A stretch of 64,000 nt of DNA from Oleispira antarctica RB-8 (GCA_000967895.1 FO203512.1:1511350-1575349); one strand, 5' to 3'; positions 9,835 through 19,348 are shown, counted from the stretch's first letter. Notes: a model not told the origin generated them from the letters alone. Program-made: numbers and translations.

Positions 9835-10587
9835 ATGCAAGAAAAAATAATAAAGAGCACCCCAGAAAGCGCATTGTCGGCCTTTTCTTCAATTAAATCG
9901 CCGATCGTAGTCGCGTTGGACTATCCGACCCCGCAGCAAGCTATCGAAATGGCAAAACAACTCGATCCAACCAAGTGTCGGGTGAAAGTAGGTAAAGAGC
10001 TATTTACCGCTTCAGGCCCTTCGATATTAGAGCAGTTACACAAGCTCAGCTTCGACGTATTTCTCGACCTAAAATTTCATGATATTCCTAACACCTGTGC
10101 AGGCGCAGTAGCCGTCGCGGCTGATTTGGGTGTATGGATGGTGAACGTTCATGCCTCGGGTGGCGAACGCATGATGAACGCGGCTGCAGAATCGATTGTG
10201 AATAAACAGAATAAGCCGCTATTAATCGCAGTAACGGTATTAACTTCAATGGAACAGTCGGATCTTGCCGGTATTGGTTTGGATATTAGCCCTCAGCAAC
10301 AGGTAGAGCGATTAGCTAAGTTATCTAAGCAATCAGGTATGGATGGCGTAGTCAGTAGTGCGCAAGAAATTGAATTAATCAAAAAGCTGTGTGGTAACGA
10401 CTTCTTAACAGTAACCCCAGGTATTCGCCCAGCCGGCAGTGCCGCAGGAGATCAACGCCGCATCATGACACCTCAAGAGGCTGTTAATGCCGGTGGTGAC
10501 TATATGGTGATTGGTCGTCCTATTACTCAGTCAGAAAACCCGCAGCAAGCGTGTATTGATATAATAAAAAATTTGTCGGCTAGATAG
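9835..10587 (+). CDS. pyrF: Orotidine 5'-phosphate decarboxylase
   Basis: Last step of UMP synthesis. The catalytic DxKxxD array is in [12 protein letters not shown] (Asp78, Lys80, Asp83). The phosphate-binding loop appears as TPGIRPAG and the C-terminal [11 protein letters not shown] is standard. At 250 residues it is somewhat longer than the usual 230-240, because of about 20 residues before the first strand (SPIVVALDY). It closes the ihfB-lapA-lapB-pyrF unit. Confidence 0.96.
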   Translation: MQEKIIKSTPESALSAFSSIKSPIVVALDYPTPQQAIEMAKQLDPTKCRVKVGKELFTASGPSILEQLHKLSFDVFLDLKFHDIPNTCAGAVAVAADLGVWMVNVHASGGERMMNAAAESIVNKQNKPLLIAVTVLTSMEQSDLAGIGLDISPQQQVERLAKLSKQSGMDGVVSSAQEIELIKKLCGNDFLTVTPGIRPAGSAAGDQRRIMTPQEAVNAGGDYMVIGRPITQSENPQQACIDIIKNLSAR

Positions 10588-10648
10588 CACGTCAAAGCGC
10601 TCACTAGATATTATTTTCAAATTTATAAATTTCAGAGTAGATCTAATT

Positions 10649-11815
10649 ATGAAAATTGCCATCGCCGGGACAGGCTATGTCGGCCTATCGAATGCTATGT
10701 TATTAGCCCAGCACAACGAAGTTGTGGCTGTGGATATCGTGCCTGAAAAAGTTAAAATGTTGAATAACAAGCAATCGCCTATTGCGGATGTTGAAATCGC
10801 AGACTTCTTACAAAATAAAGATCTAAACTTTACCGCAACATTAGATCAAGAGCTTGCGTATAAAGACGCTGATTATGTCGTAATCGCCACACCGACAGAT
10901 TACGATACCCAAAATAACTCTTTTAATACCTCAACCGTAGAAATGGTTATTAAAACGGTAATGAGTATTAATTCTAATGCAATTATGGTCATTAAATCAA
11001 CAGTGCCTGTAGGCTATACCGCCCGTATTAAAGAAGAACTGCAATGTGACAATATTATATTCTCACCAGAGTTCTTGCGTGAAGGCAAAGCCCTTTATGA
11101 CAACTTGCACCCTTCAAGAATTGTAGTGGGTGAACAATCAGAGCGTGCAGAGGTTTTTGCAGGACTGTTGGCTCAAGGCGCTATCAAAGAAAATATAGAC
11201 ATACTTTTTACTGACTCGACAGAAGCAGAAGCAGTAAAACTTTTCTCCAATACTTATCTTGCTATGCGCGTTGCGTATTTTAATGAGTTAGATAGCTATG
11301 CGGAAACTCATGGGTTAAATACAAAGCAAATAATCGAAGGGGTAGGCTTAGACCCTCGTATTGGCAATCACTACAATAACCCCAGCTTTGGTTATGGCGG
11401 TTACTGCTTACCAAAAGATACTAAGCAGCTACTAGCGAATTTTAAAGACGTACCGAATAATATGGTACGTGCGATTGTGGATGCGAATACCACGCGTAAA
11501 GATTTTATCGCCGATGCCATAATCAGGCGCAATCCTAAAGTAGTAGGTATTTACCGCTTAGTGATGAAGTCAGGCTCGGATAATTTTAGAGCTTCTGCGA
11601 TTCAAGGAATAATGAAACGCATAAAAGCCAAAGGGATTGAGGTGGTGATTTATGAGCCGACTTTTGATGGCGAAGATTTTTTTAATTCAAAAGTAATTAA
11701 AGATTTGAATAAATTTAAACAAGTGTCTGATGTGATTGTGGCAAATAGATTATCAGCGGATATTTCAGATGTAGTGGGTAAAGTGTATACCCGTGATTTG
11801 TTTAAAAATAACTAA
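10649..11815 (+). CDS. ugd: UDP-glucose 6-dehydrogenase
   Basis: Oxidises UDP-glucose to UDP-glucuronate with NAD for surface polysaccharide synthesis. The 388 residues start with the Rossmann motif [10 protein letters not shown]; later come SPEFLREG and the catalytic cysteine motif [14 protein letters not shown]. Length matches the short E. coli-type enzyme. It is the first gene of the polysaccharide island and sits 61 bp after pyrF; base composition becomes more AT-rich from the next gene onward. Confidence 0.94.
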   Translation: MKIAIAGTGYVGLSNAMLLAQHNEVVAVDIVPEKVKMLNNKQSPIADVEIADFLQNKDLNFTATLDQELAYKDADYVVIATPTDYDTQNNSFNTSTVEMVIKTVMSINSNAIMVIKSTVPVGYTARIKEELQCDNIIFSPEFLREGKALYDNLHPSRIVVGEQSERAEVFAGLLAQGAIKENIDILFTDSTEAEAVKLFSNTYLAMRVAYFNELDSYAETHGLNTKQIIEGVGLDPRIGNHYNNPSFGYGGYCLPKDTKQLLANFKDVPNNMVRAIVDANTTRKDFIADAIIRRNPKVVGIYRLVMKSGSDNFRASAIQGIMKRIKAKGIEVVIYEPTFDGEDFFNSKVIKDLNKFKQVSDVIVANRLSADISDVVGKVYTRDLFKNN

Positions 11816-11892
11816 CCGTAACTACTAATAATATTAATATCCAATATGACATTAGAGCTTAATGTTATTGAGGGATTTAATTTGGAATAATT

Positions 11893-12906
11893 ATGCTAAA
11901 TAATAAAACAGTTTTGATTACCGGTGGTACAGGCTCGTTTGGTAAAAAATTCATTGAAACCATTCTTGATAGATATCCTGATGTTAAAAAAATCATTATC
12001 TACTCACGTGATGAGTTAAAGCAATCAGTAATCAAGCAGAAATATCCTGAATATGATTATCCTCAGTTACGATTTTTTATTGGGGATGTTCGTGATCGTG
12101 AGCGCATGACTCAGGCTTGTGAAGGTGTGGATGTAATTATTCATGCTGCTGCGATAAAACAAGTTGATACTGCTGAATATAACCCGACAGAGTGTATACG
12201 CACTAATGTTGATGGAGCTGAAAATGTAATACATGCAGCTCTTGCTTGCGGTGTGAGGGACGTTGTTGCTTTATCAACAGATAAAGCTTGTGCCCCAATT
12301 AATCTATATGGGGCTACAAAGTTAACTTCAGATAAGTTATTTGCCGCTGCTAACAATATTCGAGGTTCTAAAGATATACGGTTTAGTATTGTCCGTTACG
12401 GTAATGTTATGGGTTCTCGTGGTTCTGTAATTCCTTTCTTTATAGATAAGCGTGAAGAAGGTCTTCTTCCAATAACGCACGAAGACATGACTCGTTTTAA
12501 TATTTCTCTCCAAGATGGTGTTAATCTGGTTATGTTTGCGATTGGAAATCATTTAGGAGGAGAGATATTTGTTCCTAAAATACCATCTTATAAAATTATG
12601 GATATTGCTGAAGCTATAGCTCCTGAGTGCGAAACTCGCATAGTGGGTATTCGTCCTGGAGAAAAGTTACACGAAGAGATGATTACAGAATCAGATTCAC
12701 TGAATACAATAGACTTAGGGCTTTATTATGCAATATTACCTTCTGTGTCATATGCGTATGAAAAATCTGATTTCTTAGAGCACCATAAGGCTAAGCCTGT
12801 TCCATTTGGTTTTAAATACAACTCAGGTGAAAACGAGGAGTGGGAATCAATAGAGTCTTTAAGAAATTTAATAATAGAACACGTAGATTCTAATTTTAAG
12901 GTGTAA
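11893..12906 (+). CDS. pseB: UDP-GlcNAc 4,6-dehydratase (inverting), pseudaminate step 1
   Basis: First enzyme of CMP-pseudaminate synthesis, making UDP-2-acetamido-2,6-dideoxy-L-arabino-hexos-4-ulose. It is an extended SDR of 337 residues: nucleotide-binding GGTGSFG at 11-17, the AIKQVDTAEYNP segment, the STDKA catalytic region at 128-132 and Tyr139/Lys143 of YxxxK (YGATK). The soluble size separates it from the large membrane WbpM/PglF type found at 25896-27797. A two-base gap to pseC indicates an operon. Confidence 0.93.
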   Translation: MLNNKTVLITGGTGSFGKKFIETILDRYPDVKKIIIYSRDELKQSVIKQKYPEYDYPQLRFFIGDVRDRERMTQACEGVDVIIHAAAIKQVDTAEYNPTECIRTNVDGAENVIHAALACGVRDVVALSTDKACAPINLYGATKLTSDKLFAAANNIRGSKDIRFSIVRYGNVMGSRGSVIPFFIDKREEGLLPITHEDMTRFNISLQDGVNLVMFAIGNHLGGEIFVPKIPSYKIMDIAEAIAPECETRIVGIRPGEKLHEEMITESDSLNTIDLGLYYAILPSVSYAYEKSDFLEHHKAKPVPFGFKYNSGENEEWESIESLRNLIIEHVDSNFKV

Positions 12907-12908
12907 TT

Positions 12909-14069
12909 ATGATTCCTTATGGCAAGCAGGATATAACTCAAGAAGACATTGATTCGGTTGTAGAGGTCCTTAAATCTGATTTTTTAACACAAGGACCTCA
13001 AGTTCCGTTGTTTGAAAAATCTATCGCGAGGGCAACGGGTGCTACTTTTTCAGTGGCAGTAAATTCAGCAACTTCAGCACTTCATATTGCTTGCTTAGCT
13101 TTAGGCGTTGGCAAAGGAGATATTGTGTGGACAACCCCAATTACTTTTGTTGCATCTGCCAATTGTGCTTTATATTGTGGCGCTGAAATCGATTTTGTCG
13201 ATATAGATCCTGTCTCGTATAATTTAAGTGCCGATGCGCTTGAAGAAAAATTAGTAAACTCAAAAAAAGAGGGTTTGACTTTACCCAAAGTTGTAATTCC
13301 AGTTCATTTGTGTGGGCAATCATGTGAAATGGATAAAATTAAAGCCCTGAGTGATGAGTATGGATTTTATGTTATCGAAGATGCCTCCCATGCTATCGGT
13401 GGCAAATATAAAGGTAATCCTGTTGGGAGCTGTGAATATAGTGATATTACAGTATTTAGCTTTCATCCTGTAAAAATAGTTACGACTGCAGAAGGAGGGG
13501 TTGCAACTACAAACTCTGCAGAATTGGCTCAGAAGATGGAGTTATTTCGTAGTCATGGAGTAACCCGTGACCCGGCTTTGATGGTTGGAGATAGCCATGG
13601 TGACTGGTATTACGAACAAGTCGAACTTGGTTTTAATTATAGAATGACTGAGCTTCAGGCTGCATTGGGTGTAAGTCAAATGACAAGGATAAGTGGGTTT
13701 GTTGCCAAGCGTAACGAATTAGCTGATCGCTATGATGATATGCTAATGCATCTACCATTAATACTACCAAAGCAACACATAGATGCTTATTCGGCCAGAC
13801 ATTTGTATGTTATTCGATTAAAGCTTGATGATATTTCATTTACACATAAGCAAGTTTTCGAACAATTAAGGGAGAAAGGGATTGGAGTGAATGTGCATTA
13901 TATCCCCGTTCATACTCAACCTTATTATAAAAAATTGGGTTTTCTTGATGGTCAGTTTATTGAAGCAGAAAAATATTATTCCAACGCCATTAGTCTCCCT
14001 CTTTTTCATATGATGACAGATGTGCAACAAAATGAAGTTGTATCAGTATTGAGCAGTATTCTTAATTAG
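12909..14069 (+). CDS. pseC: UDP-4-amino-4,6-dideoxy-N-acetyl-L-altrosamine transaminase
   Basis: Second pseudaminate enzyme, a DegT/DnrJ/EryC1/StrS PLP aminotransferase that adds the 4-amino group to the PseB product. Motifs are NSATSALHIACLALG, IEDASHAIGGKYKG and the PLP lysine motif FSFHPVKIVTTAEGG. A good AAGGTG ribosome binding site spans the pseB stop. The 386-residue length fits the family. Order pseB-pseC-pseI-pseF-pseG supports the specific assignment over other DegT enzymes. Confidence 0.92.
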   Translation: MIPYGKQDITQEDIDSVVEVLKSDFLTQGPQVPLFEKSIARATGATFSVAVNSATSALHIACLALGVGKGDIVWTTPITFVASANCALYCGAEIDFVDIDPVSYNLSADALEEKLVNSKKEGLTLPKVVIPVHLCGQSCEMDKIKALSDEYGFYVIEDASHAIGGKYKGNPVGSCEYSDITVFSFHPVKIVTTAEGGVATTNSAELAQKMELFRSHGVTRDPALMVGDSHGDWYYEQVELGFNYRMTELQAALGVSQMTRISGFVAKRNELADRYDDMLMHLPLILPKQHIDAYSARHLYVIRLKLDDISFTHKQVFEQLREKGIGVNVHYIPVHTQPYYKKLGFLDGQFIEAEKYYSNAISLPLFHMMTDVQQNEVVSVLSSILN

Positions 14070-14097
14070 ATTAGACGTATATGCTAGGTGAATTGTG

Positions 14098-15144
14098 ATG
14101 AATAAAACTGTAATAATAGATGGTCGAAAGATAGGGATTGATCACCCTCCATATGTAATTGCAGAGTTATCTGCAAATCACAATGGTGATATTAATCGAG
14201 CTTTTAAAATAATGGAAGAAGCTAAGAACTCTGGGGCAGATGCCATTAAGCTTCAAACCTATACACAAGATACTATTACAATCGATTGTGATTCAGAAGA
14301 TTTTCAAATAGAAGGTGGGTTATGGGGAGGGCAGACTCTTTATCAATTATACAAAGAAGCACATATGCCTTGGGAATGGCATGAACCACTTTTTGAAAAA
14401 GCAAAAGAATTAGGAATTACAATATTTAGTTCTCCTTTTGATTTTTCTGCTGTTGATTTATTAGAAGAGTTAGGGGCGCCTGCCTATAAAATCGCATCTT
14501 TTGAAATAATTGATTTACCTTTAATTGCTTATGTTGCAAAAACTAAAAAACCGATGATTATTTCAACAGGTATGGCAACGGAAGAAGAAATATCCGATGC
14601 TATTAAAACAGCGAGAGATAATGGCTGTGATGAACTAGTAGTATTAAGGTGTGTTAGCGAATATCCGGCCTCTCCAGCGGATTACAAATTAAGGTTGATT
14701 CCTTATATTTCTAAAACCTTTGATGTGGTAGGAGGATTATCTGACCATACAATAGATAATACAACCGCCATTACTAGTATTGCGATGGGATCTGCTGTGA
14801 TCGAAAAACACGTGACGCTAGATAGAAACGGAGGTGGAGCCGATGATAGTTTCTCATTAGAGCCTGCTGAATTATCTCAGCTATGTGCGGGTGTCAAAGT
14901 TGCTTGGGAAGCACTTGGAAATGAAAGCTTTGAAAAAGAGAATGGGGAGTTTAGTCACATTAAGGCACGTAGATCTTTATATGTGGTTGAAAATATATCT
15001 GCTGGGGACGAATTTACATCAGATAATGTAAGAAGTATTCGACCTGGTTATGGTTTACTACCAAAATATTATAATGAGGTGCTAGGGAAGATTTGTAAAG
15101 TAGATATTAGTAGAGGAACACCTTTATCTAAAAAGCATTTCTGA
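14098..15144 (+). CDS. pseI: Pseudaminic acid synthase (NeuB family)
   Basis: Condenses 2,4-diacetamido-2,4,6-trideoxy-L-altrose with phosphoenolpyruvate to give pseudaminic acid. The N-terminal NeuB TIM-barrel (about 15-265) contains YVIAELSANHNGD and DAIKLQTYT. The GLWGGQTLYQLYKEAHMPWEWH segment is characteristic of PseI rather than sialate or legionaminate synthases. A C-terminal SAF/antifreeze-like domain (about 285-345) carries ARRSLYVVENISAGDEFT. The ATG at 14098 is chosen, with AGGTG upstream; a GTG at 14095 is directly before it. Confidence 0.93.
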   Translation: MNKTVIIDGRKIGIDHPPYVIAELSANHNGDINRAFKIMEEAKNSGADAIKLQTYTQDTITIDCDSEDFQIEGGLWGGQTLYQLYKEAHMPWEWHEPLFEKAKELGITIFSSPFDFSAVDLLEELGAPAYKIASFEIIDLPLIAYVAKTKKPMIISTGMATEEEISDAIKTARDNGCDELVVLRCVSEYPASPADYKLRLIPYISKTFDVVGGLSDHTIDNTTAITSIAMGSAVIEKHVTLDRNGGGADDSFSLEPAELSQLCAGVKVAWEALGNESFEKENGEFSHIKARRSLYVVENISAGDEFTSDNVRSIRPGYGLLPKYYNEVLGKICKVDISRGTPLSKKHF

Positions 15145-15197
15145 ATAATTGAGTTAATGCAGAATATAAATAATAACTAAATTAAATTGGCAAGAGA

Positions 15198-15905
15198 ATG
15201 AATAATATTTGCATAATTCCCGCTAGAGGCGGAAGTAAGCGTATTCCAGGTAAAAATATTAAAGATTTTCTGGGGAAACCTATTATTGCCTATTCTATTT
15301 TAGCGGCTAAAGAATCAGGTTTATTTAGTGAAATTATGGTCTCAACAGATTGTGACGACATTGCTAACATATCTAGAGAGTATGGTGCGACCGTACCATT
15401 TATGAGGAGTGATAAAAATTCAGATGATTTTGCGACTACGGCTGATGTTCTAAGAGAGGTGCTTCTAGAATATATGGCTAAAGGAAGTGAATTTAAACAT
15501 GCATGTTGCTTATATCCTGCGGCACCTTTAGTCACAAGTGAAAAGCTTATTGAGTCTTATGAAGTTTTAAATATAAAGAAATTTGATTCTTTATTTCCAG
15601 TTATTGAGTATTCCTCATCAATTTATAGAAGCTTTAAGCTTGATGATGATCGGGTCGAGATGAATTGGCCTGAATATGCTGACGTTAGAACTCAAGATTT
15701 AAATAAATCATATTATGATTCAGGACAGTTCTATTGGTTTGATACTAGGGAGTTCATATTGACTGGCGATGTTATAAATAATAATTGCGGTGGATTTCCT
15801 ATCTCTGAGATTGATTCACAAGATATTGACAACGAAACAGATTGGCTACTTGCAGAGATGAAATATAATCTGAAAGTTTCTAAGAAGAACATCAATGAAA
15901 ATTGA
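15198..15905 (+). CDS. pseF: Pseudaminic acid cytidylyltransferase
   Basis: Activates pseudaminate with CTP to CMP-pseudaminate. It is a CMP-sugar synthetase of 235 residues with the N-terminal signature IIPARGGSKRIPGKNIK and a later acidic QDIDNETDW segment of the NeuA/PseF fold. Assignment to PseF rather than NeuA/LegF rests on the neighbours pseI and pseG. The last 11 bases overlap the start of pseG. Confidence 0.9.
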   Translation: MNNICIIPARGGSKRIPGKNIKDFLGKPIIAYSILAAKESGLFSEIMVSTDCDDIANISREYGATVPFMRSDKNSDDFATTADVLREVLLEYMAKGSEFKHACCLYPAAPLVTSEKLIESYEVLNIKKFDSLFPVIEYSSSIYRSFKLDDDRVEMNWPEYADVRTQDLNKSYYDSGQFYWFDTREFILTGDVINNNCGGFPISEIDSQDIDNETDWLLAEMKYNLKVSKKNINEN

Positions 15906-16881
15906 TATTGTTACAGATGGAAATAATGAATTAGGTATGGGTCATGTATATCAGGTGATTACTCTGGTTCGTTACTTACTAAATGAAAATCCTAAATTAA
16001 ATATACAATTATATACAAAAAGTGATCAGGCAGTCGTAAAGCTATTAAGGACAACTAATTGTAAGGTTATAATATGTGTAAGTGATTGTGACCTCTATGA
16101 TTATCTTGAGGAAAGAAAGTCGAATAGTATTATTTTTGATAAATTAAATGTGTCCCCCATATTAGCAAAGAAGATCAAAGAAAATATTAATTCAAAATTG
16201 TTTATATTTACTAATTTAACTGCTGCGAATGATTATGCTGATGTAACTCTTATGGCTGGAATTAGTGATAATTTTCAAAATCTGTGTAGGGTTGAAGAGA
16301 TTACTGGGAAAGTAGAGTTTTTTGGACCTAAGTATTGGATATTAAGACCAGAATTCTTAGAATTAAGAGAAGCAAGTAGGACGATAAGGTTAGTAAAGAA
16401 AGTACTATTAATATTCGGTGGATCAGACCCATCAAACTTTTCAAGTAAAGTGTTAGAGAATCTATTTGAAATACAGACTCAATTTAATATATCTTTAGTA
16501 TTAGGTGTTGGTTTTAATCATAACGAAGAGCTAAAAGAGGTTATTCAAGCGAATACCTCTTTGTCAAAAGTTGATGTGTTTCGAAGTGTGGATAATATTG
16601 CAGAAATGATGGTGCAGAGTGATGTTGTATTTGCATCTCCAGGTTTAACTTATTTTGAATCACTAGCTGTAGGGACACCTGTTCTTGGCTTTCATCAAAA
16701 TAAAATGCAAGAGGAGGTGTTTGATAAGCACTTGCCGACTTTGGGGTTAGATGACTTGAGTAAGTTGATTGGTATTATTGAAAATAGAAGCTTTGTTTTT
16801 CCTTGTGATTCATTTATAAAAAATATGGAAATTGGCCAGGGTATTAAAGAAATTATTGATCAGATTTTAAATGTGTCTTAA
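15895..16881 (+). CDS. pseG: UDP-2,4-diacetamido-2,4,6-trideoxy-L-altropyranose hydrolase
   Basis: Removes UDP from the bis-acetamido sugar to give the substrate of PseI. It has a GT-B fold like MurG. The GMGH motif at residues 14-17 holds the catalytic His17; GGSDPSN and SPGLTYFESLAVGTP mark the nucleotide-binding half. The 328 residues leave no room for a fused GNAT (PseH) domain, and no separate PseH is seen in the island. The sequence is visibly AT-rich. It is the last gene of the pse operon and is followed by a terminator-like hairpin. Confidence 0.85.
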   Translation: MKIDIVTDGNNELGMGHVYQVITLVRYLLNENPKLNIQLYTKSDQAVVKLLRTTNCKVIICVSDCDLYDYLEERKSNSIIFDKLNVSPILAKKIKENINSKLFIFTNLTAANDYADVTLMAGISDNFQNLCRVEEITGKVEFFGPKYWILRPEFLELREASRTIRLVKKVLLIFGGSDPSNFSSKVLENLFEIQTQFNISLVLGVGFNHNEELKEVIQANTSLSKVDVFRSVDNIAEMMVQSDVVFASPGLTYFESLAVGTPVLGFHQNKMQEEVFDKHLPTLGLDDLSKLIGIIENRSFVFPCDSFIKNMEIGQGIKEIIDQILNVS

Positions 16882-16909
16882 TTTTAATTTTTAAATTATG
16901 GTTAATAAG

Positions 16910-16927
16910 AAGTGATATATATCACTT
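16910..16927. promoter_or_regulatory. 18-bp perfect palindrome after pseG
   Basis: AAGTGATATATATCACTT reads the same on both strands. It lies 29 bases after the pseG stop and 83 bases before the next gene. It may be an operator for the second transcription unit or part of a transcription end; nothing in the sequence decides between these. Confidence 0.35.
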
Positions 16928-16946
16928 TTGTGAAGTTTTATTACAT

Positions 16947-16975
16947 AAGACTTGAGGTTCAAATAGTCTTTTTTG
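16947..16975 (+). terminator. Weak rho-independent terminator after the pse operon
   Basis: AAGACTTGA (16947-16955) pairs with TCAA (16959-16962) and GTCTT (16966-16970) around a three-base bulge, and six or more T follow. Stem GC content is low. Confidence 0.5.
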
Positions 16976-17009
16976 TTAGATTGGCAGAGTTTTAACTAAG
17001 GTGTAGGTG

Positions 17010-18068
17010 ATGATGGATAATAATTCTAATAAAAAAAAGGTATTAGTTTTTGGTGCGTGTGGATTCATGGGAACATATCTTATTGATGAGCTAGTTAAAA
17101 GGAACTATAGCGTTGTTGCTTCTGATATTGATTCGCCAAGCACTGGATATTTTGAAGAAAAAAATATTTCATTTGTTAACATCGACATAACAAAAGAAGA
17201 CGATTTTGATAAGCTGAGTGCCCAATCATTTGATGTGGTTGTTCATCTGGCGGCTCATCAACCTGCTAATGTTAGTGAAAAAGGTAATGATCCAGCATCT
17301 TATGTCAATGTTAATATATTAGGCACATTAAATATATTAAAATACTGTGAGCGTAGTTCTGTTGGTTCCATTATTTATGGAAGTTCTCATCGAAATACTC
17401 AGGGCTTATGGTGCGGAATTGATAGAGCATTATTAGAAGGCGATGGTCGTGAGGTGAAATTTGATACGGAGTACACTCTATTTAGTATTACTGAGACAGC
17501 AGCCCAGGATCTAGTAGAGTACTACACGGTGCAACATGGTTTGCGAGGTATTACATTTAGATTGCCTCCTGTATATGGTTACGGTCCTCATACAGAAATA
17601 TTTAAAGATGGAAAGCCGATTAAGACAGGGTTTCAAATATTTATTGATAAGGCGATGACTTCTGAGCCTATTGAGGTATGGGGTGACAGTAGTGTTGGCC
17701 GAGATATTATTTATATCAAAGATGTTATTAATGCTTTTATTCTTGCAATAGAGCATGATACTGCTAGTGGCTTGTTTAATATTACATCTGGAAAGAAACT
17801 TACCTTAATGGAAGAAGTATCTTCTATCCTTGACGTTTTTGGGCCAGAAGGAACTCGCTCTAAGATTATAGAAAAACCTGAAATAGATAATAGTATTGAT
17901 TCTTTTTATTATGATATATCCAAAGCTAAAGAGGTGTTCGGCTGGGAGCCGCAGTATACCTTTAAGGATATGTTGAAGGATTTTATTAAGGAATCAAGTT
18001 CAAAAAGATTCAGTCATTTACTGGATAGCAGACAAGTAAAATTAAATAATTATAAGCAAGGGGATTAA
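17010..18068 (+). CDS. SDR-fold NAD-dependent epimerase/dehydratase-like protein with altered active site
   Basis: An extended short-chain dehydrogenase fold of about 350 residues, of the kind that modifies nucleotide sugars. The nucleotide motif FGACGFMG is intact. The usual YSxSK signature is represented by FSITE at residues 159-163 of the longest reading, so both the catalytic Tyr and Lys are replaced (Phe159, Glu163); the surrounding TAAQDLVEYY matches the family closely. The active-site Ser region is YGSSHRN. The start is taken at the ATG at 17010 after AAGG; a GTG at 17007 and an ATG at 17013 are alternatives. Substrate unknown; it could be a non-catalytic or mechanistically unusual member. 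Confidence 0.75.
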   Translation: MMDNNSNKKKVLVFGACGFMGTYLIDELVKRNYSVVASDIDSPSTGYFEEKNISFVNIDITKEDDFDKLSAQSFDVVVHLAAHQPANVSEKGNDPASYVNVNILGTLNILKYCERSSVGSIIYGSSHRNTQGLWCGIDRALLEGDGREVKFDTEYTLFSITETAAQDLVEYYTVQHGLRGITFRLPPVYGYGPHTEIFKDGKPIKTGFQIFIDKAMTSEPIEVWGDSSVGRDIIYIKDVINAFILAIEHDTASGLFNITSGKKLTLMEEVSSILDVFGPEGTRSKIIEKPEIDNSIDSFYYDISKAKEVFGWEPQYTFKDMLKDFIKESSSKRFSHLLDSRQVKLNNYKQGD

Positions 18069-18071
18069 TAA

Positions 18072-18605
18072 ATGTTAGAAATTGATGGCCTAGAGTTGAT
18101 GGGCGAAAACGTAAAATCTAAATTAAAGTCTTGTGGTGAAAATGTAACTATTTATCCAATGGCTAAGATAGCATTTCCACATACGGTAGAAATAGCTGCA
18201 AATGCAAAGATTAGAGATTTTGCATTTATTTTTGCGGGAGAAGGAGTGAAAATTGGAGAGTATTCTGATATTCAGCCTCATACTGTTATTTGGGGTGGAG
18301 GGAAAACGATTATAGGTGATCGTGTATCTACAGGGCCTGGAACTGTTTTTTTATCACAGACCTATAGTCACAAAACCCCAGGCCGTAAGATGGTTGATGG
18401 TATGGGTGACGAACAAAGTGAGATCCTTGGAGGAGTTCTAGAAGTAGGGAATGATGTTTATATAGGAGCCAATAGCACAATTATGCCTGTTAAAATTGGT
18501 GAAGGTTGCGTTATTGGTGCTGGTAGTTTTGTTGGTAAAGATTGTGAACCATGGGGAATATATGTTGGTAGCCCTGCGAAGAGAGTGGGTGAAAGGGATC
18601 GATGA
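18072..18605 (+). CDS. Left-handed beta-helix (hexapeptide) acyltransferase
   Basis: A 177-residue protein with hexapeptide repeats, for example VKIGEYSDIQPHTVIWGG and VYIGANSTIMPVKIGEGCVIGAG, ending in the family-typical IYVGSPAKRVG. Such proteins transfer acetyl or other acyl groups from CoA to sugars. It begins three bases after the preceding SDR gene behind AAGGGG and overlaps the WbqC-like gene by four bases, so these are one unit. It is one of two candidates in the island for the missing N-acetyltransferase step of the pseudaminate pathway, or it may O-acetylate the polymer; both are inference. Confidence 0.8.
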   Translation: MLEIDGLELMGENVKSKLKSCGENVTIYPMAKIAFPHTVEIAANAKIRDFAFIFAGEGVKIGEYSDIQPHTVIWGGGKTIIGDRVSTGPGTVFLSQTYSHKTPGRKMVDGMGDEQSEILGGVLEVGNDVYIGANSTIMPVKIGEGCVIGAGSFVGKDCEPWGIYVGSPAKRVGERDR

Positions 18606-19348
18606 GCAATAAACTTTGTTCAGTTATGCAGCCTACCTTTTTGCCTTGGGTAGGTTACTTCGATTTGATTGATAACTCTGATGATTTTATTTTCTATGAT
18701 GATGTCCAATTTACAAAGCAAAGTTGGCAGTCTAGAAATCAAATAAAAACAGCTAATGGAGTGATCTGGTTAACTGTACCTTTAAAAAAGCATGAGCTAA
18801 GCTCTAAAATTAATCAAATTGAAATAAATAATGCTAAACCATGGGTCCCTAAGCTTCTAAAAACTTTATTCTTTACTTATCAAAAGACTAAACATTTTAA
18901 AGAGGCTTATACTTTTTTTGATGATCTCTTTAATGCTAAAGAATATTTAATGCTCTCTGATTTATCTATTAGCATTATTGAGGCTCTAATAATTAGATTA
19001 GGCATGTGTACGCAGTTACATCGCAGTTCAAATATGAAAGATTTAGGTGATGATCGTGAATTAAGGTTAATTAATATATGCAAATCATTGGAGTGTGATA
19101 ACTACCTTTCTGCAAAAGGATCGGCTTTATATATTGAAGCTAACCGGCCTAGTGGGATATTTCCTGATTATGATATTGAATTATATTATCAGAATTTTAA
19201 CCACCCTGAGTATAGTCAAATTCATGGTGATTTTGAGGCTTATATGAGTATTGTTGATTTGATATTTAATGAAGGTTTTGAAAAATCTTTAGAAATAATA
19301 CGGAGTGGTCGTGGAAAGCATCTACGCTCAGGTCAGTTTGACTTATAA
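18602..19348 (+). CDS. WbqC-like family protein
   Basis: A 248-residue member of the WbqC family, found in many O-antigen and sugar clusters but without an established reaction that I know of. The N-terminal signature QPTFLPWVGYFDLIDNSDD, followed by DDVQFTKQSWQSRNQIK, is diagnostic. A GAAAGGGA ribosome binding site lies inside the end of the acyltransferase gene, with a four-base overlap. Its role in making or attaching the unusual sugar here is inferred from context only. Confidence 0.85.
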   Translation: MSNKLCSVMQPTFLPWVGYFDLIDNSDDFIFYDDVQFTKQSWQSRNQIKTANGVIWLTVPLKKHELSSKINQIEINNAKPWVPKLLKTLFFTYQKTKHFKEAYTFFDDLFNAKEYLMLSDLSISIIEALIIRLGMCTQLHRSSNMKDLGDDRELRLINICKSLECDNYLSAKGSALYIEANRPSGIFPDYDIELYYQNFNHPEYSQIHGDFEAYMSIVDLIFNEGFEKSLEIIRSGRGKHLRSGQFDL

